Of a stretch of DNA of 64,000 bases, positions 1 through 8,953 are shown piece after piece. This stretch comes from Winogradskya humida (GTDB lineage: Bacteria > Actinomycetota > Actinomycetes > Mycobacteriales > Micromonosporaceae). Every line of letters begins with the position of its first letter. The first letter of the stretch is position 1. A model generated the notes under the pieces. That model saw only the letters and a program-made list of their open reading frames with translations, was not told the DNA's origin and ran no database searches. The stretch lies in contig NZ_BOMN01000022.1 in the NCBI RefSeq assembly GCF_016862215.1, forward strand, positions 113,274 through 177,273. The letters are read 5' to 3'. The translations under genes and the position numbers were made by a program.

Positions 1-131
1 AAACGCGCCAGTTCCTCGCCATGGGAATGCTGATGACGATCCTCGGCGCCATGCGTGTCCTCGGACCCGACGCCGTCCCGCGCGACCCGTGGATGACCGA
101 ACTCATCGACTTCGACGACGAGGAAAGCTGA
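1..131 (+). CDS. C-terminal end of an unidentified protein (partial)
   Basis: An open frame runs from the window edge to TGA at 129-131 and gives about 42 residues, with an acidic tail (DFDDEES). The gene starts upstream of the window. The fragment has no motif I can recognise, so no function is assigned. Coding is supported by typical actinobacterial codon use and by the absence of a better frame. Confidence 0.5.
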   Translation, partial: TRQFLAMGMLMTILGAMRVLGPDAVPRDPWMTELIDFDDEES

Positions 132-472
132 TGCCGCCGGGATCTGGCCACGGGCACGAAGGTGCGCCGAAACCGGCTGGGCCGCAATCTTCTGCGGCGT
201 CAGGTGTCAAGCGTGGGCCAATCATGTCTGGCCAGGAAACATATGTTCGTCTGTCAGACGCGATTGGCCAGTTTTGACGAACTGCACCGCAGGAAGTTGT
301 CGCATTCCGGTCTGCAGCGCAACATCCAGCCTCGCGGCAATCCGGTCGCCGCGACCGTCTGCCGCAGCGGGCAGTGGGCGCCGGAACGCCACCGGCAGCG
401 GCTACGGCCCGGGTGATCCACCCGGGCCGAACTGACGGACAACTACCGGCTCAGGTCACCAGACCCGACCGG
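132..472. other. Intergenic region, 341 bp, no convincing gene
   Basis: The short open frames here have no recognisable protein character. Two structures stand out: an inverted repeat GGCCAATC...GATTGGCC at about 213-270, and a perfect GC-rich hairpin at 405-429 that is listed separately. Confidence 0.5.
405..429 (-). terminator. Hairpin downstream of folP2
   Basis: Perfect 11-bp stem, CGGCCCGGGTG / CACCCGGGCCG, around a 3-nt loop. It lies 44 bp beyond the end of the leftward dihydropteroate synthase gene and between convergent genes. There is no U-tract, which is common for actinobacterial terminators, so termination is inferred. Confidence 0.45.
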
Positions 473-1354
473 TCACATGTTGTGGCGGAGGTAGACCGGG
501 TCGCGGAGGCCGAGGAGGGCTTCGGTCATGTGGACGGCGTCGACGGCTGCCTTGACGTCGTGGACGCGGACGATGCGGGCGCCGTGGAGGATGGTGAAGA
601 CGAGGGTGGCGAGGGTGCCGGCGAGGCGTTCGTGCTGGGGGGCGTCGAGGGTTTCGCCGATGAAGTCCTTGTTGCTGACCGCGGCGAGAAGGGGATAGCC
701 GATGTCGGCGATCTCGCGCAGGCGGCGGGTGAGTTCGAGGGTGTGCAGGGTGTTCTTGTTCAGGTCGTGACCGGGGTCGATGACGATCTGCTCCGGGCGT
801 ACCCCATGGGCCAGAGCGGTCTCCACCCGGGAGCGCAGGAAATCGGCGATCTCCTTCGCGACGTCCTGGTACTGCGGGCTGGGGTGCAGGGTGCGGGGTG
901 CGGCGAGGCTGTGGGTGATCACCAGGGTGGCGTCGGAATCCGCGACGACCTCGGCCATCCGGACGTCGCGCAGGCCTGACGTGTCGTTGATGACGCCCGC
1001 GCCGGCTTTGATCACGGCCTCGGCGACCTCGGGGCGGAACGTGTCCACCGAGACCACTGCGAGGCCCTGGGCGGCCTCGACCACCGGGAGTACCCGGTCC
1101 AGCTCCTCGGCGGCGGAGACCTCCGGGCCGGGAGCGAACGGTACGCCGCCGATGTCGATCCAGTCGGCACCCGCGCCCGCCGCTTTCTGTACCGCCTCGG
1201 TCGCCTTCTCGAGGGCGAACGTGCGGCCGCGGTCGTGGAAGGAGTCCGGCGTGCGGTTGACGATGGCCATCACCACGACGCGCCGGGAGAAGTCGTACGA
1301 CCGCCCGCCGATGAGCCGTTGCGCGCTGATCAGCGGGGGTGCGTAAACACTCAC
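473..1354 (-). CDS. folP2: Dihydropteroate synthase-family protein, FolP2-like
   Basis: A 293-aa TIM-barrel protein of the dihydropteroate synthase family, which condenses p-aminobenzoate with dihydropterin pyrophosphate in folate synthesis. Visible motifs are MAIVNRTPDSF (29-39), SVDTFRPEV (102-110), NDTSG (123-127), IDPGHDLNKNT (192-202), SNKDFIG (227-233) and a C-terminal RVHDV. The NRTPDSF form in place of NVTPDSF, and SNK in place of the usual SRK, match the FolP2 branch. From memory, mycobacterial FolP2 did not replace FolP1 in folate synthesis, so catalysis of the classic reaction is uncertain. No other folate gene is adjacent. It is transcribed divergently from the ABC exporter genes. 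Confidence 0.85.
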   Translation of the reverse strand: MSVYAPPLISAQRLIGGRSYDFSRRVVVMAIVNRTPDSFHDRGRTFALEKATEAVQKAAGAGADWIDIGGVPFAPGPEVSAAEELDRVLPVVEAAQGLAVVSVDTFRPEVAEAVIKAGAGVINDTSGLRDVRMAEVVADSDATLVITHSLAAPRTLHPSPQYQDVAKEIADFLRSRVETALAHGVRPEQIVIDPGHDLNKNTLHTLELTRRLREIADIGYPLLAAVSNKDFIGETLDAPQHERLAGTLATLVFTILHGARIVRVHDVKAAVDAVHMTEALLGLRDPVYLRHNM

Positions 1355-1423
1355 GTCGCGAGACTACCTGTGCCCTGAGGTGCGGTATTGGGGGGTTCCG
1401 AAGGATGATCGGCGCGCAATAGG

Positions 1424-3130
1424 GTGCAAGGCGTGACGGAGACGGGACTCGCAGTTGCCGACTTACGAGGCCCGATGTGGTATCTGTGGTGGCTCGTGCG
1501 GCATCAGAAGTGGCGCATCGCCGTCGGCGGGCTGGTCGGGTCGGCGTGGATGGCGGGGCTGACGCTGCCGCCGTACCTGTTGTCCCAGGCTGTTGACCGG
1601 GGGTTGCAGCGGCGGGATCTGCCGGTGCTGGCCGTGTGGGTGGCCGCGCTGCTGGTGGCGGGAGTGGCCAATGCCGCGCTGGCGATTCTGCGGCATCGGA
1701 CGATGACGAAGATCAGGCTCGATGCGGGGTTCCGGACCGTGCGGGTGGTGCTCACCCATGCGGCGAGTCTCGGATCGGCGCTGCCCCGGCGGGTGGGGGC
1801 GGGGGAGGTCGTCACCATCGGCGTGGCCGATGTGTGGGTGCTCGCTCAGGCGCTGACCGTGACCGGGCCGGGGTTCGGGGCCGCCGTGGCGTACGCGATA
1901 GTCGCCGTCCTGTTGCTGCACATCTCCCCGCTGCTGGCGGTGGTGGTGCTGGCGGGCGTACCCGTGCTGGCCCTTGTTGTCGGGCCGATGCTGCGCAGCC
2001 TGCAGCGGGCCGGGCTCAGTTACCGCGAGCGGCAGGGTGCGCTCGCCGACCGGCTCGCCGATGTGGTCGGTGGGTTGCAGGTGCTGAACGGGCTCGGTGG
2101 CAAGGACGGGTTCGCGCGGCGCTATCACCGCGAGTCGCAGGCGGTGGCGAGGGAGGGTTACCGGGTCGGTGCCGTGACCAGCTGGATCCAGGCGCTCGGG
2201 GTGGGCCTGCCCGCGTTGTTCCTGGCCGTGGTGATCTGGCTCGCCGCCCGGATGGCCGCCGCGGGTGCCATCACCGCGGGCGAGCTGGTCGCGGTCTGGG
2301 GGTACGCGGCGATGCTCGTCGTCCCGGTCGCGTTCCTGATCGAGGGCGGGTTCGACATCGGGCATGCGCTGGTCGCGGGGCGGCGGGTGCTGGGGTTCCT
2401 GCGGCTTCCCGTCCCGCCGGCGCAGCTGATGTGGTTCCCGTGCGCCCCGGCCGAGCTGAGCGATCCGCAGTCCGGGGTGGTGGTCGTGCCCGGCCGGTTC
2501 GCGGTGCTCGCGACCGCCCGCTCCGCCGATGCCACGGCCGTGGTGGACCGGCTCGGCGGGTACGGTCCCACCGAGGCGACCTGGGGCGGCGTACGCGTCG
2601 ACACGCTCGCCGTCCGGGAGCGGATCCTGGTCGCCGACAACGAGTCGTACCTGTTCACCGGGACCCTCGCCGAGGCCGTCGCCGGGCGCGCCACCCGGGG
2701 GCACGGCGAGATCGCCTATGCCCTGGCGGCCGCGGCGGCGACGGACCTGTCCGGCCGGCAACCCGTCGAGGACCGGGGGCGCAACCTCTCCGGCGGGCAG
2801 CGCCAGCGGGTACGCCTGGCCCGCGCGCTGCTGCACGACCCCGAGATCCTGCTCGCCGTCGAGCCGACCTCCGCGGTCGACGCGCACACCGAGGCCACCG
2901 TCGCCGAACGGCTCAAGGCGGTCCGGGCCGGGCAGACCACGCTGATCACGACCACGTCACCGGCGCTGCTGGAGCGTGCCGACTGCGTCATCTACCTGGT
3001 CGACGGCCGGGTCGCCGCCACCGGGACGCACCGCGAGCTGCTCGGCACCCAGCCCGGGTACCGCGCCCTGGTGACCCGGACAGCGGGGGAGACCGCGGGA
3101 GAGGACGCGGCCACCGGGGCGGTCCGGTGA
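1424..3130 (+). CDS. ABC exporter half-transporter, degenerate nucleotide-binding site
   Basis: A 568-aa half-transporter with an N-terminal six-helix membrane domain (about 1-330) and a C-terminal ATPase domain. The ATPase is strongly asymmetric. The Walker A position near 355-373 reads VLATARSADATA, with no GxxGxGKS. The Walker B-like stretch reads ILLAVEPTSAVD, losing the Asp but keeping Glu. The switch His region reads TTLITTTSPAL, with no His. The signature LSGGQ (about 455) is intact. It therefore probably cannot hydrolyse ATP at its own Walker site but donates a signature to its partner. GTG at 1433 is an alternative start. Its stop overlaps the GTG of the next gene, which supports a heterodimer. 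Confidence 0.85.
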   Translation: MQGVTETGLAVADLRGPMWYLWWLVRHQKWRIAVGGLVGSAWMAGLTLPPYLLSQAVDRGLQRRDLPVLAVWVAALLVAGVANAALAILRHRTMTKIRLDAGFRTVRVVLTHAASLGSALPRRVGAGEVVTIGVADVWVLAQALTVTGPGFGAAVAYAIVAVLLLHISPLLAVVVLAGVPVLALVVGPMLRSLQRAGLSYRERQGALADRLADVVGGLQVLNGLGGKDGFARRYHRESQAVAREGYRVGAVTSWIQALGVGLPALFLAVVIWLAARMAAAGAITAGELVAVWGYAAMLVVPVAFLIEGGFDIGHALVAGRRVLGFLRLPVPPAQLMWFPCAPAELSDPQSGVVVVPGRFAVLATARSADATAVVDRLGGYGPTEATWGGVRVDTLAVRERILVADNESYLFTGTLAEAVAGRATRGHGEIAYALAAAAATDLSGRQPVEDRGRNLSGGQRQRVRLARALLHDPEILLAVEPTSAVDAHTEATVAERLKAVRAGQTTLITTTSPALLERADCVIYLVDGRVAATGTHRELLGTQPGYRALVTRTAGETAGEDAATGAVR

Positions 3131-4857
3131 TCCGGCTGCCGGTCGCGGACCGGGCCGGTGTCCGCCGCGCGGCGTTCGACCTGATCCGGGCCGACAAACG
3201 GGCCGTGGTGGCGATGGTCGCGCTGAACGCCGTCGCCGCCGTCGCCGGGCTGACCGGGCCGTGGCTGCTCGGGCACATCGTCGACGCGGTCGCCGAGAAC
3301 AGGGCGTCGGTGCACCTGGTCGACCGGCTCGCGCTCGGCATCCTGCTCTGCACGCTCACACAGATCCTGCTGGGCCGTTCGGCGATGGCGATCGGGTACC
3401 GGTTCGGGGAGCGTACGGCGGCCCGGATCCGGGAGAGCTATCTGGACCGGGTGCTCGCCCTGCCGCCCGCGCTCGCCGAGCGGGTGCCGGCCGGGGATCT
3501 CACCGCCCGTGGGACGGCCGACGTCAACGCGGTCGCCACCACCCTGCGTGACGCGGTGCCGGAGGTGCTGATCGCCGCCGCTCAGGCCGTGTTCGTGCTG
3601 GTCGCGGTGTTCTTCCTGGACCCGCTGCTCGGTGGGGTCGCGGTGCTGGGGCTGTCCGGGATCGCGGTGGTGACCCGCTGGTACCTGCGGCGGGCGCGGA
3701 CGGCGTACCTGGACGAGGGGGCGGCCGGGTCGGCGCTGGCGGACGAGCTGACGGCGGCCGTCGCCGGGGCGCGTACCGTCGAGGCACTGGGTCTGCTGGA
3801 ACGCCGCGCCGCGCATGCCCGGCAGGTGCTCGCCGAGGCCCGGCGCACCCGCCTGCGGACCCTGTTCCTGCGCACGGTGTTCTACCCGTCGGTGGACGTG
3901 TCCTATGTGATCCCGGTCGTGTCGGTGCTGCTCATCGGCGGCGCGCTCTACACCCACGGGCTGCTCACCCTCGGCGAGGTCGCGGCGGCCGCGCTGTATC
4001 TGCGGCAGCTGGCGGTGCCGCTCGACGCGATCCTGATCTGGCTGGAGCAACTGCAGAGCAGCGGCGCGTCGTTCGCGCGCCTCGAGGGCCTGGCGGCCCT
4101 GCCGACCGCCTTCCCGGGCGGAAAACTCCCGGTCGGGGATCGGATCGAGGTCCATGACGTGCGATACGCGTACGCCGGAGCCGCCGACGTTCTCCGGGGA
4201 GTCGACCTGACCGTACGCCCGGGGGAGCGCCTCGCCCTGGTCGGCCCGTCAGGCGCGGGCAAGTCGACGCTGGGCCGCCTGCTCGCCGGCGTGGACCGGC
4301 CGCGCACGGGCACGGTCACCACCGGCGGGGTGCCCGTCGCCGAGCTGCCCCCGGATCTGCTGCGCCGCCAGGTCGTGCTGGTCACCCAGGAGCACCACGT
4401 GTTCCGGGAGACACTGCGCGCCAACCTGACCCTGGCCGCGCCGGACGCGACGGACGAGGACCTGCACGCCGCGCTCACCGTCGTCGGCGCGGACTGGGCC
4501 CGGGAACTCCCCGACGGCCTCGCCACGGTGCTGGGCGGCGCCGGGTACGCCCTCGACGGCGCCGCCGCCCAGCAGGTCGCGCTCGCCCGGGTGGTGCTCG
4601 CGGACCCGCACACCGTGATCCTCGACGAGGCGACCGCGCTGCTCGACCCGGCGACGGCCCGCGCGGCGGAACGGGCGCTGGCCGCCGTGCTGCACTCGCG
4701 GACGGTCATCGCGATCGCCCACCGGCTGCAGACGGCCCACGACGCCGACCGGGTCGCGGTCATGGAGGCGGGCCGCCTGGTCGAGCTGGGCACCCACGAC
4801 GACCTGGTCGCCGCCGGGGGGACCTACGCCGCGCTCTGGCGTACCTGGCACGGCTGA
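3127..4857 (+). CDS. ABC exporter half-transporter, catalytic partner
   Basis: A 576-aa half-transporter starting with GTG at 3127, overlapping the upstream stop by four bases. It has a membrane domain followed by an ATPase domain with intact Walker A (GPSGAGKST, about 372), Walker B (TVILDEATALLD, about 495) and switch His (IAIAHRLQ, about 528). Its signature is degenerate (LDGAAAQQVALA instead of LSGGQ). Paired with the upstream protein, exactly one composite ATP site is complete. This is the heterodimeric exporter arrangement, with the second site more eroded than usual. The substrate is unknown. The open frame extends far upstream, but that part is a shadow of the preceding gene. Confidence 0.88.
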   Translation: MIRLPVADRAGVRRAAFDLIRADKRAVVAMVALNAVAAVAGLTGPWLLGHIVDAVAENRASVHLVDRLALGILLCTLTQILLGRSAMAIGYRFGERTAARIRESYLDRVLALPPALAERVPAGDLTARGTADVNAVATTLRDAVPEVLIAAAQAVFVLVAVFFLDPLLGGVAVLGLSGIAVVTRWYLRRARTAYLDEGAAGSALADELTAAVAGARTVEALGLLERRAAHARQVLAEARRTRLRTLFLRTVFYPSVDVSYVIPVVSVLLIGGALYTHGLLTLGEVAAAALYLRQLAVPLDAILIWLEQLQSSGASFARLEGLAALPTAFPGGKLPVGDRIEVHDVRYAYAGAADVLRGVDLTVRPGERLALVGPSGAGKSTLGRLLAGVDRPRTGTVTTGGVPVAELPPDLLRRQVVLVTQEHHVFRETLRANLTLAAPDATDEDLHAALTVVGADWARELPDGLATVLGGAGYALDGAAAQQVALARVVLADPHTVILDEATALLDPATARAAERALAAVLHSRTVIAIAHRLQTAHDADRVAVMEAGRLVELGTHDDLVAAGGTYAALWRTWHG

Positions 4858-4859
4858 GG

Positions 4860-5429
4860 TCAGTCCGCGCAGGTCCAGGTGACGCTGCCGGAGACCTCGG
4901 GGCCGCCGCCCTCGGTGCCGTCGGGGTTCTTGACCGACAGGCCGGTGAAGACCCACGACCCGCCACCCTTGCCGTCGGTGGTCACCGTGCTGGCCGAGCC
5001 CTCCTGGGTGTAGTAGAGGTCGCCGCCGAAGCTCACCCCGGGTGGGCTGCCGGTGTCGGTCAAGGTCTTCTTCTCGTACGTTCCCGCTCCGTGGTAGTCC
5101 TTGACCATCGCGCCGATGTAGACGGTTTTGCCCTCGATCGGGTCGACGGGCATCTGCGGCACGAGGAACCACTTGCGGCCCTTGTCGTCCTGCTCACCGC
5201 CGCCGTACTGATCACAGGACCTGTAGTCGACGCCGTTGTTCGTCGGCATCGGCGCGTTACTGCTGCCCTTCACCGTGACGTCCCCGGTGATGTCCACGGT
5301 GACCTCGGTGTGCACGCTGCCCGTTGTTCCTCCTTCAGAAGAGCCGCCTCCTTCAAAAGAGCCGCCGCAACCCGTCGTCAATGCCAGCAAACCGCCCGCG
5401 AGCAGTGCCGCAACCCCCCGAGTGACCAT
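4860..5429 (-). CDS. Secreted lipoprotein of unknown function
   Basis: A 189-aa protein starting with ATG at 5429. The N-terminus has a short basic start, a hydrophobic stretch and a lipobox-like LTTGC near residue 21, followed by a Gly/Ser-rich linker, so it is probably a lipid-anchored surface protein. The rest is polar and beta-rich in appearance, with a C-terminal SVTWTC and no family I recognise. It converges with the ABC genes (2-bp gap) and is divergent from the SARP regulator. A much longer open frame on this strand continues to 7088 but is antisense to that regulator. Confidence 0.7.
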   Translation of the reverse strand: MVTRGVAALLAGGLLALTTGCGGSFEGGGSSEGGTTGSVHTEVTVDITGDVTVKGSSNAPMPTNNGVDYRSCDQYGGGEQDDKGRKWFLVPQMPVDPIEGKTVYIGAMVKDYHGAGTYEKKTLTDTGSPPGVSFGGDLYYTQEGSASTVTTDGKGGGSWVFTGLSVKNPDGTEGGGPEVSGSVTWTCAD

Positions 5430-5514
5430 GCTTTTGCCGCCCCTTCGCCCGCAGAGAATGATGCATCGCGCCGTTAGCGTGGGAGGACGCGCTGAAGAAA
5501 CGGTTAAGACATCT

Positions 5515-8178
5515 ATGCGGTACGAGGTACTCGGCCCGGTCCGGGCGGTCACCGGCGACGGCACCGCCACTCCGCTGCCACCCCGGATGCGCGCCCTGCT
5601 CGCGGCGCTGCTCGCCGCCGGTGGCCGCCCCGTCTCCCCGGAACGGCTGATCGCCGAGCTGTGGCCGGCCGACGTGCCGCCCACCGCCGCGGGGGCGCTG
5701 CAGGTGCACGTCTCCGGCCTGCGCAAGATCGTGGGGGCCGCACTGTCCACGACACCCGGCGGGTACGTCCTCGCCGCCACATCCGACGCGGACGAGTTCA
5801 CCGAGCTCGCGGGCGCCGAGGCGTGGGACGAGGCGCTCGCGTTGTGGCACGGGCCCGCGTACGAGGGTGGTGGCACCGGGCCGATGGTCGCCGCGGCCGC
5901 CGCCCGGCTGGAGGAGTCGCTGCTCGCCGCCCGCCAGCGCTGGGTGGATCGGGAGATGGCTCTCGGCCACCCCGTTCTCGCCGAGCTGAGCGCGTGGGTC
6001 GCCGCCGAGCCGGTCACCGAACCCCTGGTCGAGCGGCTGATGCTGGCCCTGCACCGCGACGGGCGCACGGCCGAAGCCCTGGACCTTTTCGACCGTACGA
6101 CGATGGCGCTCGCGGAGTACGAGACGCAGCCGCGCGCCGCGATGGCCGCGCTCGCCGAGGCCGTCCGCCGCCGCGACCCCGCCCTGGACCGGCCGCCGGC
6201 GGGACTGCCCGGCAGCCGCAGCCGGTTCATCGGCCGGCGCGCCGAGCTCGACAAGGTGATCGGGCTGCTCGGGCGCAGCCGGCTGCTCACCATCGCCGGG
6301 CCGGGCGGCTGCGGCAAGACCCGGCTGTCACTGGAGCTCGCCCGCGAGGTCGCCGCCGACCACGACGCCGTGATCGTCGCCGAGCTCGCCGGGCACACGA
6401 CAGGGCTGCTCGTCGAGCGGGTCGCGGCCGCCGCCGGGGTACGCGAGGAGCCCGGCGTCCCCGTGCTCGACCTGCTCGCCCAGCACCTCGACGGGCGGGC
6501 GCTGCTCGTGCTGGACAACTGCGAGCACCTCCGCGCCGACGTGGCCGAGCTGGTGCACGAGCTCCTGGGTGCCGCGCCGGGTGTACGGGTGGTCGCCACG
6601 AGCCGCGAAGCTCTGGGCGTACCCGGAGAAGTCGTCTTTGTCCTCACCGGCCTGACCACCCCCGCACCCGGCGGCGACCCCGCCCGCTCGGACGCCGTCA
6701 GGCTGCTCGCCGACCGCGTCGCCGCGGCCCGGGGCGGCACCGCCCTGCGCGCCGACGAACTGCCGGTCGCCGCCGAACTGTGCCGCCGCCTCGACGGCCT
6801 GCCGCTCGCCCTGGAGCTCGCCGCTGCCCGGCTCGGGGCCCTGGCCCTGACCGAGATCATGTCCCGCCTCGACCGCCGCCTCGACCTGCTCGTCGGTACG
6901 TCCCCGGTCGCCCGGCACCAGACCATGCGCGCGGCCATCGACTGGGGGTACGACCTGCTCGACGTCCCCCAGCGGGAGCTGCTGCCCCGCCTCGGCGTGT
7001 TCGCCACCGGCTTCGACCTGGCCGCGGCCTCGGCGGTCGCCGGCACCGACGCGCTGAACCCGCTCACCCAGCTCGCCGCCCGATCCATGGTGGAACACGC
7101 CGACGGCCGTTACCGGCTGATCGAGACCATCCGCGAGTACGCCGCTGAGCGTCTGCCCGCCGACGACCCCGCGCACCGGCGTCACGCGCAGATGTGGGCC
7201 GGGCGGCTCGCCGAACCCCCGCCCGCCGACGGGCCCGAGCACAGCCGCTGGCTGGCCACCATGGGACAGGACTACGACAACATCCAGGCCGCGCTGACCT
7301 GGTCCCTGACCGCCGACCCCGGGCTCGGCCTCGACATCGCCGCCGGGATGTGGTGGTACTGGTGGATCACCGGCCGGATGGCCGAGGGCCTGTCCTGGCT
7401 GGGCCGCACGCTCGACGCGGCACCGGCCACCGCGACCCCGCTGCGCGGCCGGGCCCTGCGCGCCGCCGCGGCCCTGGCCCGCAACTCCGGCGACCTGAGC
7501 GCCGCCCGCGACCTCGGTGAACAGGCCCTGACGACGTTCCGCGACCTCGCCGACCGGCCCGGGATGATCGCCTCGCTCAACAACCTGTCGATCACCGCGC
7601 AGGGCCAGCAGGACTACGAGGCCTCCCTGGCGTACGGCTACGAGAGCCTCGACCTCGCCCGGTTGCAGGGCAACGCCCGGGCTATCGCGGCGGCGCTCAA
7701 CAACACCGCCGGCACGTTGCGCTGCATGGACCGCCTCGACGAGGCCGAACCGCTGTTCGACCAGGCGCTGACCGGTTTCCGGGAGGCGGGGGAGCAGCGC
7801 GGCGAGGCGGCCGCCCTGACCAACCTCGGCATCGTGACCCGCCGCCGGGGCCGGCTCGCGGAGTCCGGCGAGCACATGCGCCGCTCGCTGCGCATCTACA
7901 CCGACCTGGCGATCCCCGAGGGGCAGCTCGACACGATCGAGGGCCTGGCCCAGGTGGCGATCCTCGGCGACGACCCGGCCCGCGGCCTCACGCTGCTGGT
8001 GATCGCCGAACGGGAACGCACCGCCATCGGCGCGCCGCTGTTCACCCCCGACGAGGTGGCCGACCGCGACACCGCTGAGGCCCTCGCCCGTTCGTCGCTC
8101 GCGGCTGATGAGGTGGGCAAGGCGTACCGCACGGCCTCCGAGACGACCCTCGACGCGGCCGTCGCGTCGCTTCTTTAG
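5515..8178 (+). CDS. SARP/AfsR-type regulator with NB-ARC ATPase and TPR repeats
   Basis: An 887-aa multidomain regulator. The N-terminus (about 1-90) is a winged-helix DNA-binding domain (PPRMRALLAALLAAGG..., then a region ending LQVHVSGLRKIVG), followed by a bacterial transcriptional activator domain. An NB-ARC/STAND ATPase follows with Walker A GPGGCGKT (about 261) and LLVLDNCEHL. The C-terminal half is helical with TPR-like repeats (LNNLSITAQGQQDYEASL). The start is ATG 5515, where similarity to the family begins (MRYEVLGPVRAV). Family members switch on secondary-metabolite genes. Whether it acts on the RiPP cluster in this window is unknown, although the 34.2-kb region has SARP-like repeats. 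Confidence 0.88.
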   Translation: MRYEVLGPVRAVTGDGTATPLPPRMRALLAALLAAGGRPVSPERLIAELWPADVPPTAAGALQVHVSGLRKIVGAALSTTPGGYVLAATSDADEFTELAGAEAWDEALALWHGPAYEGGGTGPMVAAAAARLEESLLAARQRWVDREMALGHPVLAELSAWVAAEPVTEPLVERLMLALHRDGRTAEALDLFDRTTMALAEYETQPRAAMAALAEAVRRRDPALDRPPAGLPGSRSRFIGRRAELDKVIGLLGRSRLLTIAGPGGCGKTRLSLELAREVAADHDAVIVAELAGHTTGLLVERVAAAAGVREEPGVPVLDLLAQHLDGRALLVLDNCEHLRADVAELVHELLGAAPGVRVVATSREALGVPGEVVFVLTGLTTPAPGGDPARSDAVRLLADRVAAARGGTALRADELPVAAELCRRLDGLPLALELAAARLGALALTEIMSRLDRRLDLLVGTSPVARHQTMRAAIDWGYDLLDVPQRELLPRLGVFATGFDLAAASAVAGTDALNPLTQLAARSMVEHADGRYRLIETIREYAAERLPADDPAHRRHAQMWAGRLAEPPPADGPEHSRWLATMGQDYDNIQAALTWSLTADPGLGLDIAAGMWWYWWITGRMAEGLSWLGRTLDAAPATATPLRGRALRAAAALARNSGDLSAARDLGEQALTTFRDLADRPGMIASLNNLSITAQGQQDYEASLAYGYESLDLARLQGNARAIAAALNNTAGTLRCMDRLDEAEPLFDQALTGFREAGEQRGEAAALTNLGIVTRRRGRLAESGEHMRRSLRIYTDLAIPEGQLDTIEGLAQVAILGDDPARGLTLLVIAERERTAIGAPLFTPDEVADRDTAEALARSSLAADEVGKAYRTASETTLDAAVASLL

Positions 8179-8211
8179 CGTTTCTTAATTCCGGCCGCTC
8201 ACTCTGCCGTC

Positions 8212-8787
8212 ATGACCTCACGCATTCCGCTGCTGCTGCTGGGAACCCTCACCCTTTCCGCATGTACGCCCATAGTGCAGGCCGCCCCCGGTAGCTCGAC
8301 CTCCCCCTCCTCGTCTCCGCGCGCTCATGCTTCTTCCCCGTCCCCGTCCCCGTCCCCGTCCCCGTCGCCGTCGCGCACCCATTCGAAGAAGGCGTCCCAC
8401 AAGCCGTCGCACTCGCCGTCGCCGTCGCACTCCACGGTCTCCGGGCCCCGGATCGTGTCCTTCAAGGTGATCCAGAAGCCGAAGTGTGCCGAGGGAACCG
8501 CCGTCTTCCGCGCCCCCGCCGTCGACCTGATCATCGCCTGGAAGATCACCGGCGCGGACAGCGGCGCCCTCTCGGTCGACGACCCCACCCACACCCCGGG
8601 CACCTACAGCATGGTCGGCACCGAGGGCACGGAGTCGTTCGGCTTCTCCTGCGCCGGCGGCGTGGGCTCGGTCGAGACCCACAAGTACGACATCTACTCG
8701 GTCGGCGGCGGCACCCAGAAATCCAAGTCCCTCACCGTCTCCGCCAAGGTCCTCGACGACGGCCGCGAGACCGTCGCCCCGAAGTGA
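8212..8787 (+). CDS. Ser/Pro-rich lipoprotein
   Basis: A 191-aa protein with a clear lipoprotein signal (MTSRIPLLLLGTLTLSAC, lipobox LSAC). A low-complexity Ser/Pro linker built from repeated TCCCCG codon pairs (about 8325-8370) comes next, then a compact domain of about 110 residues with two cysteines that may form a disulfide. This looks like a lipid anchor, a wall-spanning stalk and a small extracellular domain. The function is unknown. It follows the SARP gene by 33 bp in the same direction. Confidence 0.72.
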   Translation: MTSRIPLLLLGTLTLSACTPIVQAAPGSSTSPSSSPRAHASSPSPSPSPSPSPSRTHSKKASHKPSHSPSPSHSTVSGPRIVSFKVIQKPKCAEGTAVFRAPAVDLIIAWKITGADSGALSVDDPTHTPGTYSMVGTEGTESFGFSCAGGVGSVETHKYDIYSVGGGTQKSKSLTVSAKVLDDGRETVAPK

Positions 8788-8804
8788 CCGGCGCCCTCAC
8801 CCGG

Positions 8805-8888
8805 CAGGGCTGACCCGACAGGGCTGACCCGACAGGGCTGACCCGGCAGGGCTGACCCGGCAGGGCTGACCCGACAGGGCTAACCTGA
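8805..8888 (+). repeat. Tandem repeat, 14-bp unit x 6, after the lipoprotein gene
   Basis: Six head-to-tail copies of CAGGGCTGACCCGR (8805-8818, 8819-8832, 8833-8846, 8847-8860, 8861-8874, and a diverged last copy 8875-8888). The array begins 18 bp after the lipoprotein stop codon. Every unit contains TGA. It is related to the CAAGGCCTGACC units near 9.45 and 9.8 kb. Confidence 0.9.
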
Positions 8889-8953
8889 TCGTTTCCGGTC
8901 TCTGCCGGAAAAGCCGATCGTCCATTGTCAATGGAGGCGGCACGCTGTCCCGC

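Noticed and set aside
1636..3126. Long upstream extension of the second ABC gene
   Set aside because: Arg/Gly-rich shadow of the first ABC gene; the real start is GTG 3127.
4860..7088. A 742-codon open frame on the - strand
   Set aside because: Only its last 189 codons (4860-5429) look like a protein. The rest is Arg/Ser/Ala-rich and antisense to the SARP regulator.
8325..8370. TCCCCG repeat as an intergenic repeat
   Set aside because: It lies inside a gene and encodes a Ser/Pro linker, which is common in surface proteins.
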